Assembly: GCA_947501275.1 (NCBI GenBank)
Contig: CANMVD010000004.1
Span: forward strand, 186,001 to 250,000
Direction: 5' to 3'
Origin: an uncultured Tateyamaria sp.
Lineage (GTDB): Bacteria; Pseudomonadota; Alphaproteobacteria; Rhodobacterales; Rhodobacteraceae
Length of the DNA stretch: 64,000 nt
Shown: piece after piece, positions 17,877-27,506 of the stretch
Position numbering within the stretch: position 1 is the stretch's first letter
Layout: each line of letters begins with the position of its first letter
Made by a program: the position numbers and the translations under genes
The notes under the pieces: model-generated
The model's database searches: none
Seen by the model: the letters and a program-made list of their open reading frames with translations, nothing else
What the model was told of the DNA's origin: nothing

Positions 17877-18464
17877 TTAGGCTTCCAGTTCCGCATCCCA
17901 ATACAGGAAATCCATCCAGCTTTCGTGTAGATGGTTGGGCGGGAACTTGCGGCCCATGTTGCGCAACTCCTCCGCGCCCGGTTGGCGGGGGGGCTTGCGC
18001 AAGGACAAGCCGGTGCGATGCAAAGCCTTTGATCCCTTTTTCAGATTACATGGGCTGCATGCGGCCACCACGTTCTGCCAGCTCGTTACGCCGCCGCTGG
18101 CGCGTGGCACCACGTGGTCAAAGGTCAAATCACCTTTGGCTCCGCAATACTGACAGCGAAATTCGTCCCTAAGAAATAAATTAAAGCGCGTGAAGGCCAC
18201 GCGCTTTTGAGGTTTTACATAGTCTTTCAGCACCACGACAGACGGTATTCGGATCACGGTGCTGGGGCTGCGTACCACTTCGTCATACTCGGCCACGATA
18301 TCAACCCTGTCGAGCCAGGCCGCCTTGACGGCCTCCTGCCAAGGCCAAAGCGATAGCGGATAGTAGCTGAGCGGCCTGTAGTCCGCATTCAGCACCAGGG
18401 CTGGGTGCTGTTTCAACGCAGTTGGACTGCGTACAAAATCTGATCTGAAATCACTGTCTTGCAA
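17877..18464 (-). CDS. HNH endonuclease family protein
   Basis: The 195-residue protein carries an HNH nuclease domain at about residues 95-140. It has a zinc-binding CQYCG, the LTFDHVVPRASGG core with the catalytic His, and NVVAACSPCNLKKGSK. The N-terminal half (PALVLNADYRPLSYYPLSLW) is conserved in bacterial HNH proteins of unknown substrate. I placed the start at a TTG (18464), because GGAG lies seven bases upstream and homologues begin near DFRSDFVRSP. The open frame to 18725 adds 87 residues with atypical composition. It has no obvious partner methylase, so it is not clearly a restriction enzyme. Confidence 0.85.
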   Translation of the reverse strand: MQDSDFRSDFVRSPTALKQHPALVLNADYRPLSYYPLSLWPWQEAVKAAWLDRVDIVAEYDEVVRSPSTVIRIPSVVVLKDYVKPQKRVAFTRFNLFLRDEFRCQYCGAKGDLTFDHVVPRASGGVTSWQNVVAACSPCNLKKGSKALHRTGLSLRKPPRQPGAEELRNMGRKFPPNHLHESWMDFLYWDAELEA

Positions 18465-18808
18465 AACTCGACTCCATCCTCGCCCGGTCTGCCATTGCGG
18501 CACCAGAGCGGGGATCCCGCCCCAGCCTTTGGCACGACTATATCTTGTGGAAACCGTTCTGCAAGCGCCGAAACACCACGATATGTCGCACACTGATTTC
18601 GCAGTTTTTCGTGACGGTGATATGACGCCCGATCCGTGAAAATATGAATTAACTGCACCCACCCACAACCCACGCGGGAAAGGTAAGGAAAGCCCCACTC
18701 GACCGCACCCGATCCATTGGGTCATGGTATGCCCAGTTCGTTACTCTTTCTTATCAACTCTTTCCTGACGTGCATTTAGTCTGCCCGATTTTTGCAAGGA
18801 CGTACCCG
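18465..18808. other. divergent intergenic region with two NrdR-like palindromes
   Basis: This 344-base region separates the HNH gene from a plus-strand hypothetical gene. A 16-mer at 18535-18550 (CGACTATATCTTGTGG) and a weaker one at 18576-18591 (CCACGATATGTCGCAC) resemble NrdR boxes. Their centres are 41 bases apart. No tRNA, terminator or credible small gene is seen here. Confidence 0.4.
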
Positions 18809-19468
18809 ATGGCCCTGTTGCCCTTTTTCCAGAAGCCAAACCTGTCTGATTTGCTGCGTGACCTTGCCGCGACGCATATCGACACCACTCTGACACCTGC
18901 CAACCTGCCCCCCCGGCCCCTCTCTCAGGACTCGGAGCGTTTCGAATTTGATGTCACGCACCGTGTCCAGATCTGGTATGATCGCACCCACGCGGTGCAT
19001 TCGAAATTCGGCACTTTGACGGCCTACCGGGCCATTACGCTCAGAGGTGATCTGCTGTGGTTTGTTCGCCAAGAGCAAAGTGGTTTGCGCTTTCATGCCT
19101 GTGTGGAAGACCCGCATGTGGCCATGGATCTGGCCATGAACACTTGGGATGCCGCGCGCCAGTTGCGCGACAACCCGGCCGTCTTAAAGGACATCATGGG
19201 TGAATTGCGCCGTGGCCGTGCCCGTTTACAGGTCTGTCTTGCAGATGCTGAGGCAACACCGCTGTCGCAGCTTGGATTTCGCGCACTTCTGGATTCGGTT
19301 GGCCTGTTCGGGCTCACTCGCATTTCCGGGCAAACCATCACCGTCCTGATGAAGAAAGAACCGCTTCTTGCCCACGTGCTGCATGTTGCATGGCGACGTC
19401 ATCAAACGGAAGCAGCCTATGCTTTGCCCGCGTCAGATGTTCCGGTCGGCTTCGAAGCGATTTGCTGA
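18809..19468 (+). CDS. hypothetical protein
   Basis: The 219-residue product has no signal peptide or membrane segment and no motif that I recognise. The N-terminus (MALLPFFQKPNLSDLLRDLAA) is amphipathic. The middle (FEFDVTHRVQIWYDRTHAVHSKFGTLTAYR) looks like a small beta-rich domain. The start at 18809 follows AAGGA eight bases upstream and is preferred to the ATG at 18770. It ends ten bases before the end of the convergent esterase gene. No role can be assigned. Confidence 0.72.
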   Translation: MALLPFFQKPNLSDLLRDLAATHIDTTLTPANLPPRPLSQDSERFEFDVTHRVQIWYDRTHAVHSKFGTLTAYRAITLRGDLLWFVRQEQSGLRFHACVEDPHVAMDLAMNTWDAARQLRDNPAVLKDIMGELRRGRARLQVCLADAEATPLSQLGFRALLDSVGLFGLTRISGQTITVLMKKEPLLAHVLHVAWRRHQTEAAYALPASDVPVGFEAIC

Positions 19469-19478
19469 TCTGCGCTGC

Positions 19479-20144
19479 CTAGAGGCCCAGCTTGTCCCGC
19501 ATAAAGGCCAAGGCAACACTCAACCCATCTGGCGCGATGCCGTGTCCGGTGCCTTTCATGACATGGGCGTAGACGTCTTTCCATCCAGCTTCCTGCAGTG
19601 CCTCAGCCGCCTGCGGCAATGATTGTGGTGGCACAACATCGTCCTGATCTCCGTGGATCAACAAGACTGAAGGGCGGCTGATCACCTCATCCACCAACAA
19701 TTCGGGACGCAGCAAACGGCCCGAAATGGCGACGATGCCCGCAACCTCATCTTCGCGTCGCGGCGCGACATGCAGCGACATCATAGTACCTTGGGAAAAG
19801 CCAAACAGAACGACCTGTTCGGGCAACACATCCTCGTCCACCATCAGGGCGTCCAGAAACGCGTTGAAATCATCCGCTGCGGCCAGCAGGCCGCGTTCGG
19901 CCTCTTCCTCGCTTGACCCATCAATCCACGGGATCGGAAACCACTGGAAACCGCCGGGCATGCCGGGGATACCCTCAGGCGCATCCGGCGCGACAAAAAG
20001 CGTGTCAGGCAAGTGCTCGCCCAACGGGCCCGCCAGTCCGAGCAAATCCGCACCATTCGCGCCATAGCCATGCACGAACACCACAATCGAACGTGTTTCT
20101 CCTGATTGCGGCTCTACCCGCCCTGACTGCAACACCCGTGTCAT
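19479..20144 (-). CDS. phospholipase/carboxylesterase family hydrolase
   Basis: This is a 221-residue alpha/beta hydrolase. The nucleophile Ser is in VVLFGFSQGTMMSLH, the acid is in LLIHGDQDDVVPP and the His is in MKGTGHGIAPDGLS. The oxyanion region is VVFVHGYGANGADLL. This is the pattern of the YpfH/EstB carboxylesterase and lysophospholipase group; substrate range is broad in the family. The ATG overlaps the stop of the glycosylase gene upstream (ATGA), forming a three-gene chain with it and the cobK-type gene. Confidence 0.9.
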   Translation of the reverse strand: MTRVLQSGRVEPQSGETRSIVVFVHGYGANGADLLGLAGPLGEHLPDTLFVAPDAPEGIPGMPGGFQWFPIPWIDGSSEEEAERGLLAAADDFNAFLDALMVDEDVLPEQVVLFGFSQGTMMSLHVAPRREDEVAGIVAISGRLLRPELLVDEVISRPSVLLIHGDQDDVVPPQSLPQAAEALQEAGWKDVYAHVMKGTGHGIAPDGLSVALAFMRDKLGL

Positions 20145-20770
20145 GTGACCCCCTCGCGACCCTTGGCCACGCGGTAGTAGGTGAAGAACAAGCGCGCGGC
20201 AACCGCCCGCCACGGGCTCCAGTCCTCGGCCATGGCGCGCAAGGCACGTTCCTTGGGACGCTCGGGCAGTTCATAAATCAGGCGCACGGCCTCCTGAAGG
20301 GCCAGATCTCCCGGCGCAAAGACATCCGCACGCCCAAGGCTGAACATCGCATAAATCTCGGCTGTCCAGACACCGATCCCCTTGACCGCAGTCAGCGTCG
20401 CAATGACCACATCATCTGGCTGCGCGCGCAATGTCTCATAGTCGATCCGCGCCTCGGCCAACGCTGTGGCATAGGCGATCTTTTGTCGGCTCAGCCCAAC
20501 GGCACGCAAACCCGCCTCGCCTGCGGCCAAAACCGGTTCGGGTTGGGTCAGGCCGGCAGATTCGATCCGGGTCCAGATGGCAGCAGCGGACGCCGTTGAC
20601 ACCTGTTGCCCGACAATAGCGTTGAACAGTGCGGCAAATCCATCAGGGCGCCTCCGCAAAGGCAAAGGGCCCGCGATATCCATGGCCCGCGCCAAGGCCG
20701 GATCCCGCCCGCGCAGCCAAGCGGCCCCTTCAGCCACATCTGCATCCGTTTCGATCAACCGCCCGTTCAC
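20141..20770 (-). CDS. DNA-3-methyladenine glycosylase, AlkA/HhH-GPD family
   Basis: The 209-residue protein is a helix-hairpin-helix DNA glycosylase that removes alkylated bases. The hairpin is LTAVKGIGVWTAEIYAMFSLGRADVFAPGDLALQEA, with the invariant catalytic Asp in PGDLALQ. FNAIVGQQVSTASAAAIW precedes it. It lacks the N-terminal beta domain of E. coli AlkA, as many short bacterial homologues do. The start is a GTG at 20770 that overlaps the cobK-type stop (GTGA); the longer frame to 21004 lies inside that gene. Confidence 0.88.
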   Translation of the reverse strand: MNGRLIETDADVAEGAAWLRGRDPALARAMDIAGPLPLRRRPDGFAALFNAIVGQQVSTASAAAIWTRIESAGLTQPEPVLAAGEAGLRAVGLSRQKIAYATALAEARIDYETLRAQPDDVVIATLTAVKGIGVWTAEIYAMFSLGRADVFAPGDLALQEAVRLIYELPERPKERALRAMAEDWSPWRAVAARLFFTYYRVAKGREGVT

Positions 20771-21444
20771 AGCGTTGCCACCCAGTCCAGAACCTCGGCC
20801 ACCCGTGTCACATGCATCTGATCGGTGCGGCCTTGCGGCGCAATCAGAATGACCGGCAAATCGAGCGCGCGCGCGGCCGCAACTTTGGGAAAGCCAGGCG
20901 CACCGCCGGTGTTGCGTGCCATGACAACTTCGATGTTTAGGTCGTTGAAAAGGCTTACTTCTTCCTCTACATCGAACGGGCCAGATCCAAACACAAAGGT
21001 GCAATTGGGCGGCGCTGTGCGGGTGTGGTGCTGCAATTGGCGCACGTATACCGGCCCGTCGTGGTGGGCCAACATCTCGACACTGTCACGGCCCGTCGCC
21101 GCAAACACGCAAGCAGCAGGTGGCAAGGTGGCGATCCCTTCAGCAAGATCGCTCACCATATGCCACTTGTCTCCCGGTTCCGGGTGCCACAGCGGACGGG
21201 CGAGACGCAAACTCGGCAGGTCCGGGCGCATCCGATGCGCCATTTGCCCCAGAGCGACGTCAAAGGCATGGGTGACATCCACCACCCCCTCTGCCCACGC
21301 CAATTCCGCACGCAAGCTGTCGGATCGCGCGGCCCCAACGGGCAAGCGCGAGGCATATGTCCTGACACTGTGCCCGGCTGTTTCAAGCCCCGCCATCGTG
21401 GCTTCGGTTTCATGCGCACCGCCCAGAACAAGGATCCGTTTCAT
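20767..21444 (-). CDS. cobK: precorrin-6A/cobalt-precorrin-6A reductase family protein
   Basis: CobK/CbiJ reduces the corrin ring of precorrin-6A during B12 synthesis. The 225-residue product has the NAD(P)-binding start MKRILVLGGAHETEATMAG. It also has the middle ARPLWHPEPGDKWHMVSDLAEG and NTGGAPGFPKVAAARALDLPVILI, all typical of the family. No other cobalamin gene is nearby; instead it is chained with a DNA glycosylase and an esterase. The window also encodes a B12-dependent ribonucleotide reductase, so a functional B12 link is plausible. Orphan cobK genes occur in Rhodobacteraceae. Confidence 0.85.
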   Translation of the reverse strand: MKRILVLGGAHETEATMAGLETAGHSVRTYASRLPVGAARSDSLRAELAWAEGVVDVTHAFDVALGQMAHRMRPDLPSLRLARPLWHPEPGDKWHMVSDLAEGIATLPPAACVFAATGRDSVEMLAHHDGPVYVRQLQHHTRTAPPNCTFVFGSGPFDVEEEVSLFNDLNIEVVMARNTGGAPGFPKVAAARALDLPVILIAPQGRTDQMHVTRVAEVLDWVATL

Positions 21445-21544
21445 AGTGCCACCCTAGCCCCCACAGCCGTGCGCGCAAGCGGCTGTGCATTCGTGTTGTA
21501 TTGCGTCTCTTGCTGCGCCCGCATGCGCAGGCTAGGCAGACCAC

Positions 21545-22768
21545 ATGACAGTTACAGATGACTCCCGCGCAATGCGCAATGTGGCCGTTCTGGTCGCAGC
21601 ACAAGCCTTTCTGGGCAGCCAGATCACCATGATCTTTGTAATCGGAGGGCTGGCAGGCACGCTTCTCAGCCCATTTGCATGCCTCGTGACATTGCCGATT
21701 TCACTGATCGTTTTCGGCTCCATGACAACGGCACCTTGGTTGAGCACTCTGATGCAACGCATGGGACGGCGTGCGGGTTTCCTTGTGGGCGCAGCGGGCG
21801 GGCTGATCGGCTCGGCCATTTGCGCCTACGCGCTCACGATCGAGAATTTCTGGATCTTCCTCGTTGGCTCGTATTTCACAGGTATCTACATGTCCTCGCA
21901 GGGTTTTTTCCGCTTTGCGGCAACGGACACCGCCTCGGATGCATTCAAGCCAAAGGCCATCTCATATGTGATGGCGGGGGGATTGATCTCGGCATTCATC
22001 GGGCCGCAGATCGTCGGCTTTATGACCGCCAACAACCCTGACGCCACAGCGATGCGGTACTTCAATATCTACCTTGTTGCCATGGGTTTGAACATTTTGG
22101 GCATGGCGCTGTTTTTCTTGCTCGACATCCCGAAACCACCCGCCCCAAGTGCCGCCAGCATTCCAGCGCGCAGTCGCGGCGCGTTGCTGAGCGAACCGCG
22201 TATTCTGGTCGCCGTGATTTGCGGGGCTGTCGCTTATGCGCTTATGAACCTTGTGATGACCTCGACACCGCTGGCCGTGGTGGGCTGCGGCTATTCGGAA
22301 CCTGATGCGGCCAACGTTGTGACGGCGCATGTCTTTGCGATGTTTGCACCGTCCTTTTTCACGGGTCACCTGATTGCACGCTTTGGCGTTGAGCGGATCA
22401 CGGGGCTGGGCATGCTCATTCTGGCCTGTGCGGGTGGCGTTGCCCTGTCAGGTGTGGAGCTGACACACTTCTTTGGCGCCTTGATCCTGTTGGGACTGGG
22501 GTGGAACTTTGGCTTTATTGGCGCCACGACGATGCTCACAACCGCACATGGCGCCCATGAACGCGGCCGCGTGCAGGGCCTGAACGACCTGATTGTGTTT
22601 GGCTCGGTGACCTTCGCATCGCTGGCCTCTGGTGGCCTGATGAACTGCGCAGGTGGCGATGCTGTGCAGGGCTGGGCTGCAGTCAACATGGCGATGGTGC
22701 CGTTTCTGGTTTTGGCCGGTGGGTCACTGATCTGGTTGGTCCTGCGCCCCAAGTCGAGCACGGCATGA
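21545..22768 (+). CDS. MFS transporter
   Basis: The 407-residue protein has about twelve hydrophobic segments in two halves separated by a charged loop near residue 200 (PKPPAPSAASIPARSRGALL). Loop 2-3 carries a degenerate MFS motif A (LMQRMGRRAGF). It is close to a group of bacterial major-facilitator carriers of unknown substrate. It is divergent from the cobK-type gene with about 100 bases between the starts. Substrate cannot be read from the sequence. Confidence 0.85.
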   Translation: MTVTDDSRAMRNVAVLVAAQAFLGSQITMIFVIGGLAGTLLSPFACLVTLPISLIVFGSMTTAPWLSTLMQRMGRRAGFLVGAAGGLIGSAICAYALTIENFWIFLVGSYFTGIYMSSQGFFRFAATDTASDAFKPKAISYVMAGGLISAFIGPQIVGFMTANNPDATAMRYFNIYLVAMGLNILGMALFFLLDIPKPPAPSAASIPARSRGALLSEPRILVAVICGAVAYALMNLVMTSTPLAVVGCGYSEPDAANVVTAHVFAMFAPSFFTGHLIARFGVERITGLGMLILACAGGVALSGVELTHFFGALILLGLGWNFGFIGATTMLTTAHGAHERGRVQGLNDLIVFGSVTFASLASGGLMNCAGGDAVQGWAAVNMAMVPFLVLAGGSLIWLVLRPKSSTA

Positions 22769-22816
22769 CGTGCACGTGCGACCATGGCCCCCTGCACCCC
22801 GGGGCGATGGCTCATA

Positions 22817-23584
22817 TTACAGCCATAGCCACCCGGTCAACGCCGTTGCACTCAACCGTCCCGGTGTAACCCCGGGATCAAGCCTGCTATCAGCCACAGC
22901 CGCGGGATCACGCATGACCTGTTTCAGCGTCGCCCCAGCCCCAAGCGCAGGCCACAAGGCCGGGCGCGCCTTCCTACCGACGCTTGGCCGGGTCAGGCGC
23001 TGTTGGGCACGCTGTGCCAGCGCCACTACGCCTGCATGGGTGCCATCCAGCAATGGAATACGCCCCGCATCAGCCAAAGCCGGGGCCGCCCGCAAAAATG
23101 CCGCGCACCCAGCCGCGAACGCCAGTTCACGTACTGATTGCTCTGCCCGCGCAGGTGCGCCCAGTGCCGCGCAAGCCGTCCACATCAATGTGCCCGCAGT
23201 TGCATCGATGTAACTGTCAAAATGACCTTCGTCCTCAAAGGCATCGCGGTACACATCCCACCGCCGCGCCGCCACCAAACCGTCCAGTTGTCTGGCCTGC
23301 TCCGGTGACAGGGTTGCGCCAAGGGGTGTGGTCACTTCATGTGCCCGCACCTGCTGTGCCTCAGCGATTTCCTCCAGTGCGTCGCGCCACCATTGCAGAC
23401 GCATCTCCGCAATCATCGGTTCCTGCGTGACCCATGGGGCGCGCGCGACTTCGATGTTGAACGCATAAAGCGGAAACAGCACTGCGCGGGCCTGCACAGG
23501 AGCGGCCATGACAGTGCGAAAACGCAACGGATCGGCACGCTCCACGATGCGCGCGCTGGCCAGCGTGCTGTCGGGCAAGCTCAT
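22817..23584 (-). CDS. squalene/phytoene synthase-like protein (possible NDUFAF6-type)
   Basis: The 255-residue protein has the trans-isoprenyl synthase fold: RFRTVMAAPVQARAVLFPLYAFNIEVARAP near residue 20 and EMRLQWWRDALEEI near residue 60. The aspartate-rich metal sites of true squalene or phytoene synthases (DxxxD) are poorly kept. This divergence, and the size, fit the alphaproteobacterial homologues of the mitochondrial complex I assembly factor NDUFAF6. It is the last member of a four-gene overlapping chain behind cysS. Enzymatic prenyl synthesis is therefore doubtful and a structural or assembly role is inferred. Confidence 0.75.
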   Translation of the reverse strand: MSLPDSTLASARIVERADPLRFRTVMAAPVQARAVLFPLYAFNIEVARAPWVTQEPMIAEMRLQWWRDALEEIAEAQQVRAHEVTTPLGATLSPEQARQLDGLVAARRWDVYRDAFEDEGHFDSYIDATAGTLMWTACAALGAPARAEQSVRELAFAAGCAAFLRAAPALADAGRIPLLDGTHAGVVALAQRAQQRLTRPSVGRKARPALWPALGAGATLKQVMRDPAAVADSRLDPGVTPGRLSATALTGWLWL

Positions 23585-24309
23585 GTGGGGGACACAATCA
23601 GCAAGGCATAGGCAATGTCATCTTTTGCAGCCATCCAGTGATCAATTTCCTGCTGGTTTTCATCCAAAGCCGCGATCAGGGCTGCATCCGGGTTTTCATC
23701 CCGCAACATGTCGATACGTGATTGCATGGGTTCGTAATACGCCTGCCAAGGCGCACCAACAATCATGCGATGCGCGCGCTTGGTAAATCCTGCTTGATCC
23801 ACGCGTGCCTTGATCCCATCAAGATCAGTGATTTGTGGGTATTCATGCCAAAATCTGCGCGCGCCATCCGTCGCTGGCGTACTCAGCAGAACCGGTTCGG
23901 AGAACACAACCGCCCCACCGCTTTGCAAAGCCTTTCTCCAGATTTGCAAACCCTCTGTCACGCCGAGGAAGTACAATGCCCCGGCGCACCAGATAAGATC
24001 GTAAGGCCCTGTTACCGCGGACATATCGCCTTGACTGACAGAAACGCGCGGCCCAAACCGGGCCACACGCTCCTTTGCAGAATTAACAAAATGCTCCACT
24101 CCATCAAGGCCATGGAGCCGAGCCTCGGGCAATGCATCGGCAAGCGTTTCAAGATCGGCCCCCGGGCCGCACCCGGCATCCAGAACGCGCACATCACCCG
24201 ACAGTCTCAACTGAGCAAGCGCCCAGTGCACATCGTCCGGCGTGCCCGGACCTTCGCGTGGCAAATCGCGGTGCAAGGTGAAAAACGCCTCGCGCGCATC
24301 GGGGGTCAT
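23581..24309 (-). CDS. class I SAM-dependent methyltransferase
   Basis: The 242-residue protein has the SAM-binding Rossmann motif I (VRVLDAGCGPGADLETLA, near residue 38), then HGLDGVEHFV and SQGDMSAVTGPYDLIWCAGALYFLG, which are motifs II and IV. The substrate is unknown. It overlaps both neighbours by four bases, with citramalate synthase upstream and the squalene-synthase-like gene downstream. Small-molecule methylation is more likely than DNA methylation because there is no NPPY or target-recognition region. Confidence 0.87.
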   Translation of the reverse strand: MTPDAREAFFTLHRDLPREGPGTPDDVHWALAQLRLSGDVRVLDAGCGPGADLETLADALPEARLHGLDGVEHFVNSAKERVARFGPRVSVSQGDMSAVTGPYDLIWCAGALYFLGVTEGLQIWRKALQSGGAVVFSEPVLLSTPATDGARRFWHEYPQITDLDGIKARVDQAGFTKRAHRMIVGAPWQAYYEPMQSRIDMLRDENPDAALIAALDENQQEIDHWMAAKDDIAYALLIVSPT

Positions 24310-25922
24310 TGGACACCATCCCGCACCAGTTTCCAGCGCACCGCGTCCAGAAGCGCCTCAAACGAGGCATCCACGATGTTTGCAGACACCCCGACCGTGG
24401 ACCAACGCCTGCCCTGCCCGTCTTCGCTGTCGATGATGACACGTGTGACCGCTTCGGTGCCGCCTTGCGTGATACGAACCTTGAAATCGACCAGCCGTAT
24501 GTCCTCGACATGGGATTGGTACGGGCCCAGATCCTTGGCCAAAGCCTTGGCCAGCGCATTCACCGGGCCGCGATCCGTGCCGTGTTCATCCATGCTTTCG
24601 CTGACCGAAAACATCTTTTTCCCATGCACTTTGACGACAACCACCGCTTCGGACAGCGACACCATCTGGTCCCGCTTGTTCTTGCGCCGTTCAATCGTGA
24701 CACGATAGCGTTTCACTTCGAAAAACTCGGGCAGCTGGCCGATCTCGTCACGCGCAAGCAACTCGAACGATGCCTGCGCCGTGTCATAGCTGTACCCTTG
24801 CGCCTCGCGGTCCTTGATGCGCTCAAGGATGCGCGCCAGCGCAGGGTCCTTGGCAGGCACCTCCAATCCCATGTCAGCCAAACGCTTGCGCAGGTTCGAC
24901 TGCCCGGCCTGGTTTGACATCGGGATGATGCGCGCATTTCCGACCGAAGCAGGGTCAATATGCTCATATGTCGTGGGATCCTTGAGGATCGCAGAGGCAT
25001 GCAGCCCGGCCTTGTGCGCAAAAGCAGACGCCCCGACAAAGGCGGCCTGTTTCTGCGGTACACGGTTCAAGATGTCGTCCAGCATACGCGACGTACGCGT
25101 CAGTCCGGCCAGTGCGTCCGGGGTAACACCCGTTTCGAACTGGCTGGCGTAGGGCTCCTTGAGCATCAGGATCGGGATCAGCGCCGTCAGATTGGCGTTG
25201 CCACAGCGTTCACCCAGACCATTCAGCGTGCCCTGGATCTGGCGTGCGCCCGCATCCACAGCCGCAAGCGCGCCTGCGACCGCCTGCTCGGTGTCGTTGT
25301 GGGTGTGGATGGCGACGTGTGTGCCGGGAATACCGCTGGCAATAACCGCCTTGGTGATGGTGTGGATCTCATACGGCAGCGTGCCACCGTTTGTATCGCA
25401 TAGCGCAATCCAGCGTGCCCCTGCGTCATAGGCCGCGTGGACCGCTTCCAGCGCATAATCAGGGTTGGATCTGAAGCCGTCAAAGAAATGCTCGGCATCA
25501 AAGATAGCTTCGCGCCCATTGTATTTGAGATGTGCAAAGGTTTGCGCAATATTGGCCGTATTTTCGGCCAAAGTGATGCCAAGCGCCTTGTCCACATGGA
25601 AATCATGCGTTTTTCCGACAAGGCAAACGGCCTTGGTGTTGGCGTTTAGAACCGCGGCAAGGACGTCGTCATTTTCCACACTGATCCCGGCCCGTTTGGT
25701 CATGCCAAAGGCGGTGAACGTGGCGCGTGTTTTGGGCTGATCCTCAAAAAAAGCGCTGTCGGTGGGATTGGCACCAGGCCAGCCGCCTTCGATATAATCG
25801 ACGCCAAGGGTGTCGAGGGCGGCGGCAATCTGGTGTTTTTCATCCGCCGAGAACTGGACACCCTGTGTTTGCTGCCCGTCGCGCAGAGTGGTGTCAAAAA
25901 GAGAGAGACGCTCGCGGGTCAT
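24306..25922 (-). CDS. cimA: (R)-citramalate synthase
   Basis: The 538-residue protein belongs to the isopropylmalate/citramalate synthase group. It condenses pyruvate with acetyl-CoA to citramalate, the first step of a threonine-independent route to isoleucine. The catalytic [17 protein letters not shown] start, [29 protein letters not shown] and [12 protein letters not shown] are all present. The C-terminal LeuA dimer or allosteric domain (about residues 390-530) binds the feedback amino acid. The ATG at 25922 overlaps the cysS stop, so the frame extension to 26132 is not used. The distinction from LeuA is based on the [13 protein letters not shown] signature and length, and should be confirmed by alignment. 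Confidence 0.88.
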   Translation of the reverse strand: MTRERLSLFDTTLRDGQQTQGVQFSADEKHQIAAALDTLGVDYIEGGWPGANPTDSAFFEDQPKTRATFTAFGMTKRAGISVENDDVLAAVLNANTKAVCLVGKTHDFHVDKALGITLAENTANIAQTFAHLKYNGREAIFDAEHFFDGFRSNPDYALEAVHAAYDAGARWIALCDTNGGTLPYEIHTITKAVIASGIPGTHVAIHTHNDTEQAVAGALAAVDAGARQIQGTLNGLGERCGNANLTALIPILMLKEPYASQFETGVTPDALAGLTRTSRMLDDILNRVPQKQAAFVGASAFAHKAGLHASAILKDPTTYEHIDPASVGNARIIPMSNQAGQSNLRKRLADMGLEVPAKDPALARILERIKDREAQGYSYDTAQASFELLARDEIGQLPEFFEVKRYRVTIERRKNKRDQMVSLSEAVVVVKVHGKKMFSVSESMDEHGTDRGPVNALAKALAKDLGPYQSHVEDIRLVDFKVRITQGGTEAVTRVIIDSEDGQGRRWSTVGVSANIVDASFEALLDAVRWKLVRDGVQ

Positions 25923-27307
25923 AGGAGTGCCTCCAATTTGCTCACATCCAATTCGGAGGTCGGTAAAAGCTCGACACCTTCCTTTGACATGCGCACTTCG
26001 ACACCGGCATTGGCCAGGTTGGTTTTCATTGCATCCACAGCGCCAAAATCCTTGGATACCATGGCCGCCTGCCGGATGTTCATGAACGCCTCTGTCAGCG
26101 GCCTGAGATCGTAGGCCGGTGCGTTTGCCCAACTTGGCGTCGTCGCGCCCATCAGTCCGAGGAATTGTATGCTCGCCCGCAAAGCAGACACATCATCTGC
26201 ATGGGACAGCTGGTGCAGTTCCTGAATTGCCTTGTGTGTGTTCAAGTCATCAGACAAGGCCGCAATCATAGGCGCATAAGGCGTGCCGCCATTCTCTGCC
26301 TGATCTGCTTGTTGATACCATTTGCGCAGTGTCGTCTCAGCCTCCGCCCGCTTCTTCTCGGTCCAGTCCATGGGCTTGCGGTAATGCGTGCTCAGCATCA
26401 CAAAGCGGATCACTTCGCCCCGTACACCCTGATCCAGCAAATCCCGCACGGTAAAGAAGTTGCCCAAGGACTTGGACATCTTCTTGCCTTCGACCTGCAA
26501 CATCTCGTTGTGCATCCACACATTGGCAAAGTCATGCCCGGCGCATCGCGACTGCGCGATCTCGTTTTCATGGTGCGGAAAGGTCAGATCATTGCCGCCG
26601 CCATGGATGTCAAAGCGCGCGCCAAGCAACTCATAGGCCATGGCCGAGCATTCGATATGCCAACCGGGCCGGCCACGTCCCCACGGACTTTCCCAGCCGG
26701 GCAGATCGTCGCTTGAAGGTTTCCACAACACGAAATCCATCGGATCTTCTTTGTAAGGAGCCACTTCGACGCGCGCGCCCGCGATCATGTCATCCACCGA
26801 GCGCCCCGACAGTTTGCCGTAGTCCTCGTATTTGCGCACACGAAACAGAACGTGCCCCTCCTTGGCATAGGCAAAGCCGCCACCAATCAGCCCATCGATC
26901 ATCGCGATCATCTCGGCGATGTACTCCGTGGCGCGGGGTTCCATATCCGGGCGCAACGCCCCAAGCGCGTCCATGTCCGCGTGATACCAGTTGATCGTCT
27001 CGTCCGAGCGTTCGCGGATCAGATCTTCGAGCGTTCCACGTGCACCGGCCTCTTTGCGCTTCAGTGCCGTTTCGTTGATGCGGTCATCCACATCCGTGAA
27101 ATTGCGCACATAGGTGACATGCGTGTCGCCATAGACATGGCGCAGCAAACGGCTGAGCACATCAAATATCAGCACGGGGCGTGCATTGCCGATATGGGCG
27201 CGGTCATAGACCGTGGGGCCACAGAGATACATGCGCACGTTGTCGGGGTCGATCGGCACGAAATCCTCTTTCGTGCGGGTGGCTGTGTTATAAAGGCGAA
27301 TGGTCAT
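25919..27307 (-). CDS. cysS: cysteinyl-tRNA synthetase
   Basis: CysRS is a class I synthetase. The 462-residue product has the HIGH-type motif [16 protein letters not shown] near residue 30 and the KMSKS loop in [13 protein letters not shown] near 268. The zinc ligands include the Cys of [10 protein letters not shown] and the His of [20 protein letters not shown]. It heads a chain of four minus-strand genes overlapping by four bases each: cysS, cimA, a methyltransferase and a squalene-synthase-like gene. Co-expression of tRNA charging with isoleucine precursor synthesis is unusual but may reflect compaction only. Confidence 0.96.
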   Translation of the reverse strand: MTIRLYNTATRTKEDFVPIDPDNVRMYLCGPTVYDRAHIGNARPVLIFDVLSRLLRHVYGDTHVTYVRNFTDVDDRINETALKRKEAGARGTLEDLIRERSDETINWYHADMDALGALRPDMEPRATEYIAEMIAMIDGLIGGGFAYAKEGHVLFRVRKYEDYGKLSGRSVDDMIAGARVEVAPYKEDPMDFVLWKPSSDDLPGWESPWGRGRPGWHIECSAMAYELLGARFDIHGGGNDLTFPHHENEIAQSRCAGHDFANVWMHNEMLQVEGKKMSKSLGNFFTVRDLLDQGVRGEVIRFVMLSTHYRKPMDWTEKKRAEAETTLRKWYQQADQAENGGTPYAPMIAALSDDLNTHKAIQELHQLSHADDVSALRASIQFLGLMGATTPSWANAPAYDLRPLTEAFMNIRQAAMVSKDFGAVDAMKTNLANAGVEVRMSKEGVELLPTSELDVSKLEALL

Positions 27308-27506
27308 GGCACGTCTCGCGCATAGGGTTGGCGCGGGCCTAGCAATTCTGAACTGTCATGGAAACAAAGAACCGGCCCGCTGAGAAAATCAGCAGATGAT
27401 GCAGCAAATGATGCAAATGGTCCGGGTCATGCAAACAGGCCTAGCCGAGAGCGCAGCACCGGGTCAACCCTTGTTTGTGGCATCGAACGGCCACACAATG
27501 GAGCTC

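Noticed and set aside
24306-26132. Long start of citramalate synthase at 26132
   Set aside because: The extra residues lie inside cysS and the ATG at 25922 overlaps the cysS stop exactly as in the other genes of the chain.
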